DNA of 64,000 bases from contig NZ_JAAABI010000002.1 in the NCBI RefSeq assembly GCF_009903685.1, positions 1 through 64,000 on the forward strand, written 5' to 3'. Both the position numbers and the translations under genes were made by a program. The notes under the pieces were generated by a model. That model worked only from the letters and a program-made list of their open reading frames with translations, made no database searches and was not told the DNA's origin. How positions within the stretch are numbered: position 1 is the stretch's first letter; every line of letters begins with the position of its first letter. The DNA comes from Flagellimonas ochracea. Its GTDB lineage: Bacteria > Bacteroidota > Bacteroidia > Flavobacteriales > Flavobacteriaceae. Below are positions 16,432 to 26,024 of this stretch, piece by piece.

Positions 16432-16551
16432 ATGCGAGAAAGTCATCCAATTTTAATAACCTTCTCGGAAAATTACTATAATCCGAGTCTTATAGATTTC
16501 TTAAATGAGAGACTCGCCACTGAGAAATATTTCTTTTCTAACGCCTATTAG
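16432..16551 (+). CDS. Possible 39-aa peptide
   Basis: An open frame from ATG 16432 reading MRESHPILITFSENYYNPS and ending KYFFSNAY, squeezed between the integrase and the convergent DUF2130 gene with no sign of a family. Composition is protein-like, but length alone cannot establish it as coding. Confidence 0.25.
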   Translation: MRESHPILITFSENYYNPSLIDFLNERLATEKYFFSNAY

Positions 16552-16557
16552 TTATTA

Positions 16558-17817
16558 CTATTTATCTTCATCGTCTCCGGATGGAAGCTCCAAAGCTTTT
16601 ACAGATTGAATTGCATTACCTGCGATACCTTTGATGGAGCCGTACATGTCAATAGTGTTGGTAACGACCTTTTCAATTTGACGTTCCCTTTGTTTCCAGA
16701 TTCTCTGCATTGAGCGTTTTTCGCTCTCCAAGTCGGATTTCATCTGGGAAAACCCTTCGACTATGGCCTCTATCTGCATACGGAAAGTAGTGCTGGTCAA
16801 AAAATCATAGAGCATCCCCATTTTGTCCCCTTTGTTTTCTTGAGTGGCCATAGCTAAGTTCAACTTTATAATGGATTCCCTTAACACGGCTGAAAGCCCC
16901 TTAAATTCTTCATAAGTGCAAACCCAAACCCCATCCAACATACCCAAACGGTCGAGACCAGAGGGCATAACTTCTGTCACCAATACACCGATGTCCGCAT
17001 CACGTTCACGCATATCAGCCTTAAATTTTTCAATCCAACTAGTATGGAAATCTTTGGTGCGCTTGCTTTCGTAATAAATTTTACCGCAGTTTTGGCGGGT
17101 TCGGGTATTTACGACCTGAATGCAATCTGCGCCTCTTGCACCTTTTTTTATCTCGTCTATACTGTCCAATGGAAACTGCGCTGCCAACCATTCTTCAATA
17201 GCCAGTTCTTGCACCTCCCCCTGAAGCTGCATGGAACCTTGCTCTTGTTTTCGCTTCATTTCCTCCGTCAACTTCTTTTGGTCTTCCAATTGTTTTTGCA
17301 ATTCACGGAATTTCAGCTCATTTTTTTCTTCCTCTGATTTTCGGATTTTGCCGCGCTCTGCAATTAGCACCTCATTTAGTTTTTTTTGAGCTTCGGCTTC
17401 GGCAGCTTCTTTTAGTTCAGACTTTTCACGCTTGAGTTTCTCAATTTCAGCCTTGGAACGATTTAATTCTTTAACTTGTTCGGATTTTTCGTTCAACTCT
17501 TTCTGCAAGGTCTCAAACTGTTCAGATTGCTCTTCAGCAAGTTTGGATTTGAGTTTTTCTTCAAGGGCTTTTCGGGCTTCTTTTAACTGTTTTTCCAAAC
17601 GTTCTTGAAAAAGCTCGTTTTCTTGTTTTTTCTTTAACTCAAATTCTTGTCTGGCCTTTTCGAGTTTTTCTTGTTCAGCTTCGTATTTCTTTTTTTCATC
17701 GGCCAATTGAGACTGGTATTTCTGCCGAATCTCATCTTCCAATTGATGGGCCAAAATATCCTGTACATCGATGGATGTACCGCAGTTAGGGCATTTTATT
17801 TGGGTTTTGTTTTGCAT
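16558..17817 (-). CDS. DUF2130 protein: Zn-ribbon, coiled coil, nuclease-like domain
   Basis: 419 residues. An N-terminal ribbon (IKCPNCGTSIDVQDIL; only one CxxC visible) is followed by a very long charged coiled coil (residues about 30-205), then a globular part (about 210-340) with GADCIQVVNTR and GKIYYESKRTKDFH, the D...ExK arrangement of PD-(D/E)xK nucleases as described for DUF2130. A helical tail follows (SEKRSMQRIWKQRERQIEK). It starts 37 bp downstream of GajB's stop on the same strand, so it may be the last gene of the defence operon. Substrate unknown. Confidence 0.85.
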   Translation of the reverse strand: MQNKTQIKCPNCGTSIDVQDILAHQLEDEIRQKYQSQLADEKKKYEAEQEKLEKARQEFELKKKQENELFQERLEKQLKEARKALEEKLKSKLAEEQSEQFETLQKELNEKSEQVKELNRSKAEIEKLKREKSELKEAAEAEAQKKLNEVLIAERGKIRKSEEEKNELKFRELQKQLEDQKKLTEEMKRKQEQGSMQLQGEVQELAIEEWLAAQFPLDSIDEIKKGARGADCIQVVNTRTRQNCGKIYYESKRTKDFHTSWIEKFKADMRERDADIGVLVTEVMPSGLDRLGMLDGVWVCTYEEFKGLSAVLRESIIKLNLAMATQENKGDKMGMLYDFLTSTTFRMQIEAIVEGFSQMKSDLESEKRSMQRIWKQRERQIEKVVTNTIDMYGSIKGIAGNAIQSVKALELPSGDDEDK

Positions 17818-17854
17818 ATTTTTAACTTATTCTAAATCTATTCAATGCGTTTTA

Positions 17855-19546
17855 TCAATTATTAGCTGTCCTAATTTTAGGAATAAATAACGAAGGGTTC
17901 CAATTATGTAGTAAAATTAAAATGGTTTTGGACCTACTCATTCCCACATACAATAATGTCCTTCCATTTTCTAAATTTTCTTCTGTTAACGGCTCTCTGG
18001 TTTGGGTGTCCCAATTCCATACTTGATAGGGTATTCTACCTTCATTCACTCCATTTAAAATAACGGATTGGTATTCTAATCCTTTTGATTGGTGAATAGT
18101 GTTAACCGTAATTCCATTTATTCCTGAAAGGGTATTAAAATACTTTTCAACAGTCCATGAAGGTGCCTCTTCATCACTTATAAGCTCAATTATTTCGTCA
18201 AAGTCGGAGTGATTAAATTTAAAGACAGAATTGAAAATATTGTTTAGTTCAGTAAGACCCTCAATTAATGGAATATTTGTATTCATTCTCTCTATCCTCG
18301 ACACTATAGAGTTTGTCCAAAATGTTAGTTCTTTTTCATCTGTGAGAAAGTTATTCTCTAAAGCATGAAATTCGATATTTCTTCGAACTATTTTGAGATT
18401 TCTGACTCTTGGAGAATTTGTAAATTTGCTTATTGCTCTAATCAAACTAAACGTAGATGAATTCACACTTCTATGGGGCAAGGCACCCAAGCCTACAATA
18501 TGGTAGTTTCGCCTCAGGTGTCTGCTAATAAAATAAGCATCCCTCCAACTCGTTGTTAAAACGGCTATTTCGGATAAGGGTAATTTTCCTTTTTCAATAA
18601 GATGTTTTACGTATGTTTCTATGGTTGCATTGTTATTGTCATTTGTGGTTTCTTGCAAGATCAATTTGTTATCAATGTCCTTGTACTTAGATTCATTTAT
18701 TAGGTTGGGGTGGTTTTCAAAAAGAGTTGAATACGCATTAATGATATTGGTTGTTGACCGATATGTAACTTTCAACTCTTCTATTGAAGCCATAAAATCA
18801 GCCGATGCACGACTGAAAGCATCTTCAATGGCACCTGCAAATCCATATATTTTTTGCTTTTCATCTCCAACCATAAAAAACGTACAGTTCTGTTTTGTAT
18901 TTATTGCTTTTAGAATTTCATATTGATAGATATTAGTGTCTTGAAATTCATCAATTGAAATTTCATAAAACTTGTTCGCTAACGAGCTAACAACAAAATC
19001 ATTTTCACATATTATTTTGTACGATCTATATAAAATTTCATTAAAATCTATTGCCTTTTTAGCTTCCAAAAAGCTGAAGTATAACTCTGCAATATATTCA
19101 AGTGTAGAGCTATTTTCCCAAGCTACTGATTTGTCTAATTCACCATTTAATTCTCTTTTAATCTTATTTAACTCATCGAGTGGACTATCTCCAAGCTCAA
19201 AGTCTTCATTCAACTCAATGAATTCATTTAATTCCTCATAAGTGATAATTTTAGGTTTATCCCATGCATAAATCCAACCGAATGGTCGCAGTATGAACTC
19301 TAAACAAAATCTATGAATAGTTCCTACGAATATGCTTTTCTCTTGAGTAATCAATCTTGACGAAATCTCGTCTGCCCCGGCATTTGTGTATGTGATCAGA
19401 GCTAAACAGCGACTATCAGGCATTGACTCTAATCTGTGCTGTGCTCGTGCAACAAGGGTTCTTGTTTTCCCAGTACCGGGTGAAGCACTTACAATTGTAT
19501 TGCCCTTCAAGTCAAATGCTACTTTTTTCTGTAGCTCATTTAGCAT
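17855..19546 (-). CDS. gajB: Gabija GajB-like UvrD-family helicase
   Basis: SF1 UvrD/PcrA-type helicase, 563 residues from ATG 19546. Motifs in order: Walker A SASPGTGKTRT (about 19-29), Walker B ISIDEFQDTN, motif III GDEKQKIYGFAGA, motif IV VTYRST, motif V TIHQSKGLEYQSV, motif VI LLYVGMSRSK. ATG 19546 overlaps the last codons of the GajA gene by 11 bp; the upstream in-frame codon at 19597 would add 17 unlikely residues. An OLD-family nuclease gene directly upstream with translational coupling is the defining layout of Gabija anti-phage systems, where GajB assists the GajA nuclease. Somewhat longer than the Bacillus GajB. Confidence 0.85.
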   Translation of the reverse strand: MLNELQKKVAFDLKGNTIVSASPGTGKTRTLVARAQHRLESMPDSRCLALITYTNAGADEISSRLITQEKSIFVGTIHRFCLEFILRPFGWIYAWDKPKIITYEELNEFIELNEDFELGDSPLDELNKIKRELNGELDKSVAWENSSTLEYIAELYFSFLEAKKAIDFNEILYRSYKIICENDFVVSSLANKFYEISIDEFQDTNIYQYEILKAINTKQNCTFFMVGDEKQKIYGFAGAIEDAFSRASADFMASIEELKVTYRSTTNIINAYSTLFENHPNLINESKYKDIDNKLILQETTNDNNNATIETYVKHLIEKGKLPLSEIAVLTTSWRDAYFISRHLRRNYHIVGLGALPHRSVNSSTFSLIRAISKFTNSPRVRNLKIVRRNIEFHALENNFLTDEKELTFWTNSIVSRIERMNTNIPLIEGLTELNNIFNSVFKFNHSDFDEIIELISDEEAPSWTVEKYFNTLSGINGITVNTIHQSKGLEYQSVILNGVNEGRIPYQVWNWDTQTREPLTEENLENGRTLLYVGMSRSKTILILLHNWNPSLFIPKIRTANN

Positions 19547-21305
19547 GACTTGCCTCGATTTTCTTATATGTTGTAATGTGAGATATAGCCTTGTCAATAT
19601 ATTCAGGAACTACAAAATCTTTGTCTATTAATAAACTCAATTCCTGGGCAAATCGACCTTTCATTACAGTATTGTCAATTCGTTTGAGTAACTCAGATTC
19701 CCATAATTCAGGATTTTCTTTAGTAGCTAACACCAAATTGTCGTATGATTTTTCATGTCCCAAATTGACAAAGCTTGCTTTCAAATAAGAATTGTTTACA
19801 TAAGCAGTAGGGAACAAGTCTATTTCTAAAGTTTTTACTCCAGGAGAAACAATTACTCGATTCTCAACTGCCAGTTTTACTGCATTTTTAACCGCAGTTG
19901 TTGCTTCCTCCCCGTCATCAAGCTCATCTTTATCTCCATCAATTAATACAGAAACAGGGATTTCAAGGTTGTTGTTTTGTACGAGTTTTAAATATGGTTC
20001 AAAAAACCTGCTATGAATCGGGATAACGGATATGTTATGTTCTGTCAAGTTTACCCCAAAAACTTCTTTTGAAATAGATGGGATAATAAACTGCTCACCC
20101 ACACCTTCAACAAACAAAATGGCAGATGCAAAAAACATCTCGCTACGTGTAGCATCTAAGTATCGCTTCAACAATTTACTTTCATGTTCCGAAAGCAATT
20201 CATCTTTAAAAGGCGCATACGATTTCACTTCATTTTCACTATTTTGAAATAGTACATTCAGGTTCTTGAATTCGCAGTCGCTTGCTATATGGGTTGAATG
20301 AGAAGTCATAAATACTTGGGTCGTCTTTAAAACATTTAGATTTGAAAACAGAATTTTTTGCAACTGTGGATGAAGATGTGCCTCTGGCTCTTCTATCAAG
20401 AGAAGATTGATTTCATGATTATTACTTGAGTTTTCTAGTTCCGCAATGAAAAGGCTCAAATACAAAATGTTTTTCTGCCCCAAGCCAAGAGATTGTATCG
20501 GTACATTATTACCCGAATTTGGATTGTAAAATAGATTTAATTGGCTCCAAGCATCAACATCGAAATTGGAAAGAAAACTAATCGAAATTGGAAATGAAAA
20601 ATATTGGCCAGCAATATTCCCCCCTTTTTCTTGAATGTTCTTTGCCACATCTGGGATAAATTCTAAATCATTCAATTGAGATGATGAAGATTTTAAAATT
20701 GTCTTAACACTTTCCAATTCAACTTCTGAATTTTCCCTTGATTGACAATATTTACTGAGAAGGGATTTTGTGTTTCCATGCAAATCCGAATTAATATTTC
20801 TAAACGCATTGATATAGTATAAATTAATCCCCTCTAGGTCACGAAAGGAAATAGCATCAAGCTTTAGAATATCATCTATATTCAAAGAATTTCCACCAGC
20901 GTAGAGTTGCCATCTAAATTGGGATATTTCGATTTTGTCAGGCACTTCATCCCCTTCAATAAATTTAGTTCTATGTGCAAATAAGTATGTAATTCTGGCA
21001 GTGTTGTCACTTGTTTTAAACGAATGGAATGTGGGGAACGCAGCCAAGTTTTCACTGAATAACTCCACGCTAATTATTACATTTTCTCCTACCCCAATTT
21101 CATTCTTAAATCCATGAATATCTTTTATGTCCAAATTTCGAACATTGTAAGAGAGGCTGCGGTCAAGAACTAATCTTATAGCCCAATATAAATTACTTTT
21201 TCCAATATTGTTTTCCCCAATAATTGTTTGAAAACCTTCAGAAAAATCAATATTGAAATTCTTAAAGTTTCGATAGTTTCTTATTTTGACACTCTTGATA
21301 TTCAT
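19536..21305 (-). CDS. gajA: Gabija GajA-like OLD-family nuclease (ABC ATPase-TOPRIM)
   Basis: 589 residues. The N-terminal ABC-type ATPase half has Walker A GENNIGKSN (about 30-38) and Walker B LLLIEEPEAHLHP (about 315-330), followed by a D-loop/His region MTSHSTHIASDC. The C-terminal TOPRIM nuclease half has ILFVEGVGEQ (Glu, about 408) and SVLIDGDKDELDDGEE (DxD). The order ATPase then TOPRIM and the size match GajA, which nicks or cuts DNA when nucleotide pools fall during phage replication. Starts 8 bp after the MmeI-like gene's stop and overlaps GajB. Confidence 0.88.
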   Translation of the reverse strand: MNIKSVKIRNYRNFKNFNIDFSEGFQTIIGENNIGKSNLYWAIRLVLDRSLSYNVRNLDIKDIHGFKNEIGVGENVIISVELFSENLAAFPTFHSFKTSDNTARITYLFAHRTKFIEGDEVPDKIEISQFRWQLYAGGNSLNIDDILKLDAISFRDLEGINLYYINAFRNINSDLHGNTKSLLSKYCQSRENSEVELESVKTILKSSSSQLNDLEFIPDVAKNIQEKGGNIAGQYFSFPISISFLSNFDVDAWSQLNLFYNPNSGNNVPIQSLGLGQKNILYLSLFIAELENSSNNHEINLLLIEEPEAHLHPQLQKILFSNLNVLKTTQVFMTSHSTHIASDCEFKNLNVLFQNSENEVKSYAPFKDELLSEHESKLLKRYLDATRSEMFFASAILFVEGVGEQFIIPSISKEVFGVNLTEHNISVIPIHSRFFEPYLKLVQNNNLEIPVSVLIDGDKDELDDGEEATTAVKNAVKLAVENRVIVSPGVKTLEIDLFPTAYVNNSYLKASFVNLGHEKSYDNLVLATKENPELWESELLKRIDNTVMKGRFAQELSLLIDKDFVVPEYIDKAISHITTYKKIEASHAK

Positions 21306-21313
21306 AATTCTGT

Positions 21314-24172
21314 TTAATTTTCCATTTTAACACAATCCCCACTCACAAATTCCTTTTTGTTTTTTACACATTTGGGCAAGCCAGGACTTTGTACTTCCTC
21401 TCCCTTTTCTATTTTATTAGCAATTTCAAAATTGAGATCTAGTAGTTGCGAAAGAAGATCTTTTCGTTTTCCGAACCCGTAAGCAGCCAAAACTGCATCA
21501 TCCAAGTTTTGATGAGCATCTTTCAATGGATTAGCCCCTGGCTCCTCTAGAATGCGGTAAATATCACGGAGGGTATAATTATGTTTATCCATTATTTTAT
21601 TTCGCATTTCCCGTAATTTTTTTGCAGCAACAGCCACTTTCTTAACATCAGCCAGTTTTGGATTTTGTGGAAAGGGGAAAGTGTCCCAAATTGTATTTGG
21701 CGTATATCTAGGATCCCCTTTCATTGATGAACATTTTTCCTGATACCACAGAATATGAGCTTGCGACTGAATGATTCCAAAAGTGTAATTATCTTCAAAC
21801 GCAAAAACCATTAAAGCATCATTAGGGTTTATGTCAGAAGAAACAAATTCAAAGATTGGTCTAGCTGAAACCCTTGAACAAGCAATGTATCTTTTCAATT
21901 TAGATAACACTTTGAATAAATCCTTCCTGCCATAAGAAAGTTGCCACCATTTATTGTAAAAATTGATGTGATGTTTATTGACTTTTGCTTTAGAATTATT
22001 TTCCAACGCCTTTTGATTTTTCTCCTCTTGTTCATTAGCTTTAGCTTCCCTATCAGGCAAAACAGATTTTTTGACCATTTCATAGGGTTCAGGGAAGGAT
22101 GCCGCCTCAATAATGTCCTTGTCTGTAAAATCGATTACGAATCTCTCTGGTTGACTTTTTTCATTTGCAACAAGTTCCCTTCCAATCAAGAATGGTTTAA
22201 CAACCTTATGATTGACTTTATTTTTAGCTAACATCTCTAAACCCTCCATTTTGGCAACTAAAAATCCTTCATGACCGTGAGTTTGCCCTTGAAAAACCTT
22301 TTTGGGTGACTTATTGCAGTCCAAGACTTTTGCCTCAGTCACGTCTATTTGCAGGGACAGACTACTGTTTATATTGTCTAATATATATTCTTGTAACTCA
22401 TCATTTTTATCTTCTACGTATAGTCTCTTCTTACCTTGAAAATCACCTTTTGTCCAATTGACAATAGATACAAAGACCACAGCATCACCCGACCAAGGTT
22501 GAGATGATATGGCATTAAAAATAACACCTCCATTATCGGTGATATAATCAAGGCTTCCTTCTCTGCTATAATTCTGGCGGATGGTATTTGTTCCCACCAA
22601 ACCAGCAAATCCACCATTATTAAGATTTTGGTGTGCCTTATAAAACCAATACACACAATAATCTGCTCTACCTGGGACATCCGGGTAGGCATTCCAAAGC
22701 TTATTAAGGTATTCTATTCCGTATTCCTCTTGCATCTTATTCTTGCTCTGATAGGGAGGATTGCCAACTATCACATCAGCTTCAATCCAATCTGTAAACA
22801 AGGCATCCGCATAAAGTATATTTTCATCCATATTGTCCAACGGTAAAGTTTCTTCCATTTGAAAAGGGATACCAGTTTGTATGGTATCGACCCATTCCCT
22901 TGTTTCCTTGATAGCAATTTCCTTCGCCAGCATAAGCGTGACCTTAGATAGCTCAACAGCAAATGGATTAAAGTCCATTCCATGAAATTGTTTGATGCTG
23001 ACAATAGACTGTGTACCTATTTCACCAGCACTTTTAGGAAACTCAATATGAATTTTATTGAGCAGTTCCATTTCAACCCTTTTTAATTCACGAAAAGCTA
23101 CGTACAAAAAGTCTCCACTACCGCAAGCGGGGTCCAACACCTTAAAACCAGCCAACTCCTTCCGAAGTTGCTTCATATCCTTTAGCGTTTTTGCCTTCGC
23201 TATTTTTTCACGCCATGGCTCGATAATAGTTGGATGAACAATTTTTAGAATATCCAGTTCGGTGGTAAAATGTGCTCCATAAGCATGGCGCTCTTCTGCG
23301 CCCATACTACTCTGAAAAATGGTGCCAAATATGGCGGGGTTAACCTTGTTCCATAATTTACTAGAGGCGTTTAGCAACATCTTAACCTCCTCGTCCGTTA
23401 ATTCAATTGGTTCTGGCTTGGCAAACAAACCCCCATTGAAATAAGAAACCTCTTTGAATCTTCCTCCACGAGCAGACTCTTTATTATTCATTTGGTGAAA
23501 CAGGCCTGCAATCAAATCGTACGCATTGCCTAATCCTTTGTGACTATCTAAGAGAATCTTAGTAAATATATCCTTGGGAAGCAATTGGTAATCTTCAGCA
23601 AACATGGTAAATACGGATTGCAAAAGAAACCGTTGAGCCCTTTCCCGTTCGACACCACGCTCGATGAGTGAGTTGAAAACCTTTGCCACTAAATCAGCAG
23701 TTTCCCTCGTGGCTTCCTCAAGGTTATTTTCAAAAATTGGAGTAGTTGCTTTTGGCAACATAAAATTGAACGCCGTATAACGGTCTTCAAGCTCCTCAAG
23801 TTTAATACGGTCAAGTGGTTCATCTTGAATGGCAAAATCATAAATAACAAACTCATTGAAATTGCAGAGGATAGAGTATTTGGGTTGATTTGGCCTGAGT
23901 TTCCACCAATAATCAAAAATTTGGGTACGATGGCTAGGAAGTTGGGCTCCCTTTTTCTTCATTTCGATGAGTACACGCTCACCCCATAACAAATCGGCAA
24001 AGTTGGTTTTCTTCTTTGATTTTACCCGAAACTCAAGTGTTGCCCCAGCCTCTTTATATCCGTCATGGCCAAAGGCTTGAAATAGTCTGTCACAGAACAC
24101 TTGTGCTTCGCCTTTCTCGTCACCGTCTAAAGTTGAGACATATTTTATGAAGTTATTTATGCTGTCAATCAT
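21314..24172 (-). CDS. MmeI-like type IIL restriction-modification enzyme
   Basis: 952-residue single-chain enzyme combining nuclease, methyltransferase and specificity domain. The N-terminal PD-(D/E)xK nuclease has NFADLLWGERVLIEMKKKG (Asp60, Glu70, Lys72). A helical spacer (about 140-310) is followed by the N6-adenine methyltransferase with motif I LDPACGSGDFLYVAF (about 346-360) and NPPY (471-474). The region from about 620 to 850 is the probable target-recognition domain (KPFLIGRELVAN, YGRKDLFK), with a helical tail after it. Layout and length fit the MmeI/type IIL family, which cuts at a fixed distance and methylates one strand. No separate methylase or REase gene is present, as expected. 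Seven bp separate it from the upstream gene. Confidence 0.85.
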   Translation of the reverse strand: MIDSINNFIKYVSTLDGDEKGEAQVFCDRLFQAFGHDGYKEAGATLEFRVKSKKKTNFADLLWGERVLIEMKKKGAQLPSHRTQIFDYWWKLRPNQPKYSILCNFNEFVIYDFAIQDEPLDRIKLEELEDRYTAFNFMLPKATTPIFENNLEEATRETADLVAKVFNSLIERGVERERAQRFLLQSVFTMFAEDYQLLPKDIFTKILLDSHKGLGNAYDLIAGLFHQMNNKESARGGRFKEVSYFNGGLFAKPEPIELTDEEVKMLLNASSKLWNKVNPAIFGTIFQSSMGAEERHAYGAHFTTELDILKIVHPTIIEPWREKIAKAKTLKDMKQLRKELAGFKVLDPACGSGDFLYVAFRELKRVEMELLNKIHIEFPKSAGEIGTQSIVSIKQFHGMDFNPFAVELSKVTLMLAKEIAIKETREWVDTIQTGIPFQMEETLPLDNMDENILYADALFTDWIEADVIVGNPPYQSKNKMQEEYGIEYLNKLWNAYPDVPGRADYCVYWFYKAHQNLNNGGFAGLVGTNTIRQNYSREGSLDYITDNGGVIFNAISSQPWSGDAVVFVSIVNWTKGDFQGKKRLYVEDKNDELQEYILDNINSSLSLQIDVTEAKVLDCNKSPKKVFQGQTHGHEGFLVAKMEGLEMLAKNKVNHKVVKPFLIGRELVANEKSQPERFVIDFTDKDIIEAASFPEPYEMVKKSVLPDREAKANEQEEKNQKALENNSKAKVNKHHINFYNKWWQLSYGRKDLFKVLSKLKRYIACSRVSARPIFEFVSSDINPNDALMVFAFEDNYTFGIIQSQAHILWYQEKCSSMKGDPRYTPNTIWDTFPFPQNPKLADVKKVAVAAKKLREMRNKIMDKHNYTLRDIYRILEEPGANPLKDAHQNLDDAVLAAYGFGKRKDLLSQLLDLNFEIANKIEKGEEVQSPGLPKCVKNKKEFVSGDCVKMEN

Positions 24173-24179
24173 TGGGCTG

Positions 24180-24830
24180 TTACAATTGTTTAAAAGAGCT
24201 AGATTTCATCACATTTTCTAACAAACTATATGAGGCTGCTGCCGCATTACGAGCTGATGGATGATAAAAATCTATGATTTTAGTATTTTGATATCTTCCA
24301 ATGGCAATATTGTAGCCACTATGCTTCCAAATGACTTTATCAAAAAGTTGGTTTCTTAGCTTTTTCCAGGTTAAGCCAGTGATAATGACATCTGGTTCGA
24401 TGATTTCTATTTGTCTCAATAATCTATCTTTATTTTGTAAAAGGTGCCTTTCCATTTCAGCGTAATTGGAAAGTCCTTTACCACCTATTTTTTTTATGTT
24501 CATAAATGCTACATAAAAGATGGCACTGCTAAAACCTTCTTTATCATGCCATGTTTGTTCATATTCAGGAAAATCATTTAAAATACCATAGCTCCATTCG
24601 GCCAAACGGTGCGAAAAAGTATACTTGAGGCCTTCTTTCCACCATTTCCGAAAATCACCAGCTTCCTGTTTGGGATTGTTGGGTTCTTTAGTCAAAAACA
24701 GCATTTTAGTCTTTGCGTTTGTATATAGGTCTTCGTTGTTAATACCATCTTTTATAAACTTTCCCTTATATTCTGGTATTTCAGCTTCCCAATTTTCAAA
24801 AAGCAGGTTTAGTTGTTCTGTTCTGGTCAT
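24180..24830 (-). CDS. Uracil-DNA-glycosylase-like protein, putative
   Basis: 216 residues. KMLFLTKEPNNPKQ (about 42-55) and IIEPDVIITGLTWKKLRN (about 143-160), and IIDFYHPSARNAAA (about 188-200) fall in the order of the uracil-DNA-glycosylase fold: an N-terminal strand-loop, the middle PDVII strand, and a C-terminal HPS loop. The canonical water-activating motif is not clear, so the protein may bind a modified base or not cleave at all. It lies 3 bp after a nuclease gene and 7 bp before the MmeI-like gene, so it belongs to the same operon. Family assignment is a reading of motifs only. Confidence 0.5.
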   Translation of the reverse strand: MTRTEQLNLLFENWEAEIPEYKGKFIKDGINNEDLYTNAKTKMLFLTKEPNNPKQEAGDFRKWWKEGLKYTFSHRLAEWSYGILNDFPEYEQTWHDKEGFSSAIFYVAFMNIKKIGGKGLSNYAEMERHLLQNKDRLLRQIEIIEPDVIITGLTWKKLRNQLFDKVIWKHSGYNIAIGRYQNTKIIDFYHPSARNAAAASYSLLENVMKSSSFKQL

Positions 24831-24833
24831 CCG

Positions 24834-25391
24834 TTATTCCAAATTTTCAAAAAACTTGATTGCATATTTACAATAATCAATTATCAAGTCTTTGTCGGTT
24901 TCAAATTCTTTTCGGCTGCCTAACCAATTTCTGCATTTTTCATGAATTTCTTTTCCTTTCTTCAACTCTCTGTAGGAAATACATTTAATATGCTTTGGAG
25001 ATAGCAAAACGAACAAGGCATTTTCAAAAGGGTAATCTCCATAAGATTCAATGTCCTTTAAGGCCAAGCAACCATTCTTTCTAAATTTCACTTCTATAAA
25101 ATGAGCTTCCTTATCCTTGAATACAACGAAGTCTGGCATTTGCCGAATATTTTTTGAGACATCGCCGCGTACACCCTTTAATAAATCAGAAATACCTGGA
25201 ATGGAATTTTCCATGCCGTATTTGAAAACTTGAAAACCCAATGAAATAAAAAGCTGCTCAACAATGGTTTCGGCAATTCTGCCCTTAATTACCCCAGAAA
25301 CCCAAGGGTTTTCATTTTGTTTGTAGTAACATTGGGTACAAAGTCCGTTATTGAACTTAGTGTAGGACCTACATTCGGTACAGTCTGGCAT
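24834..25391 (-). CDS. Zn-ribbon PD-(D/E)xK nuclease
   Basis: 185 residues and the first gene of the defence operon. An N-terminal zinc ribbon (Cys4, Cys7, Cys18, Cys21: CTEC...CTQC) precedes a restriction-endonuclease-like domain. The nuclease has GRIAETIVEQLF (Glu41), QMPDFVVF (Asp87) and AHFIEVKFRKNG (Glu100, Lys102). The Zn ribbon suggests nucleic-acid binding. No close named family recognised. Gap of 3 bp to the UDG-like gene. Whether it acts with the MmeI-like enzyme, with Gabija, or alone cannot be told from sequence. Confidence 0.72.
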   Translation of the reverse strand: MPDCTECRSYTKFNNGLCTQCYYKQNENPWVSGVIKGRIAETIVEQLFISLGFQVFKYGMENSIPGISDLLKGVRGDVSKNIRQMPDFVVFKDKEAHFIEVKFRKNGCLALKDIESYGDYPFENALFVLLSPKHIKCISYRELKKGKEIHEKCRNWLGSRKEFETDKDLIIDYCKYAIKFFENLE

Positions 25392-25514
25392 AGATTTATT
25401 GGCAGTTTAGTTTACTACCAAAATAGAAATAAGGAAGCGGTTTAACAATTTTTTATAGTACGGAGTGAAGAATTTTCTTATAAAATTATGCTGACAAGGA
25501 ATTGTTCAAATGAA

Positions 25515-26024
25515 TTAAGTCCCTTGCCATTTTTTTTTCCGAAGTTCACATTCTTTTTTAGGAAGATTGAGTTTTGGATTTATTGTATCGCAAAGTTCAT
25601 CCAACTTTTGAGAAGCTAAGTCAGGGCTAAGGGTCTGGGCAATGACCATCTGGTCAAAAACCCATAAATGGCCATGTACATCGAGTTTTTTTACTTTTGC
25701 GAATTTTCTAAGGGTATTATCGCTCGTAATCAATGTTGCCTCTAAATACTGCGCTTGATAAAAAGCGGAGCAATCTTGCTCCGACAAAGAGGGTCTTTCC
25801 ATTCGAATTGCAATGATATCTTTTAATTGTTCTTCTGAAATTTCCTGTACTTGTAATTGATTTATATCAATATATGGTTTTAATGCTGTCTTTTGATGGT
25901 CGTGCAATTCTTCAAGGACCAAATCAGTGGTGTAAAACTGAAAGTTCAATCCAAAAAAAGGACTGAGTATTTCGAGTTTTACCAAATCAATCAAGATATT
26001 GGCATCATTCACTACAATGGTCAT
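25515..26024 (-). CDS. PIN-domain protein (putative toxin)
   Basis: 169 residues with VVNDANILIDLVK at the N-terminus (Asp7 and the Asn/Asp positions of the PIN fold), LVLEELHDHQ (Glu), SEQDCSAFYQAQ and LITSDNTLRKFAK (Asp). These are the four acidic positions of PIN ribonucleases. Its start overlaps the stop of the upstream XRE-ImmA/IrrE gene by 4 bp. PIN proteins paired with an HTH protein usually form toxin-antitoxin modules; here the partner also carries a protease domain. Confidence 0.82.
   Translation of the reverse strand: MTIVVNDANILIDLVKLEILSPFFGLNFQFYTTDLVLEELHDHQKTALKPYIDINQLQVQEISEEQLKDIIAIRMERPSLSEQDCSAFYQAQYLEATLITSDNTLRKFAKVKKLDVHGHLWVFDQMVIAQTLSPDLASQKLDELCDTINPKLNLPKKECELRKKKWQGT

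Noticed and set aside
16558..17817. RmuC for the DUF2130 gene
   Set aside because: The coiled coil looks similar, but the CPNCG ribbon and YYESKRTKDF core match DUF2130 rather than RmuC.
21314..24172. BREX PglX or type I HsdM for the 952-aa methyltransferase
   Set aside because: It carries its own N-terminal D...ExK nuclease and has no BREX or HsdR/HsdS neighbours; layout fits MmeI-like type IIL.
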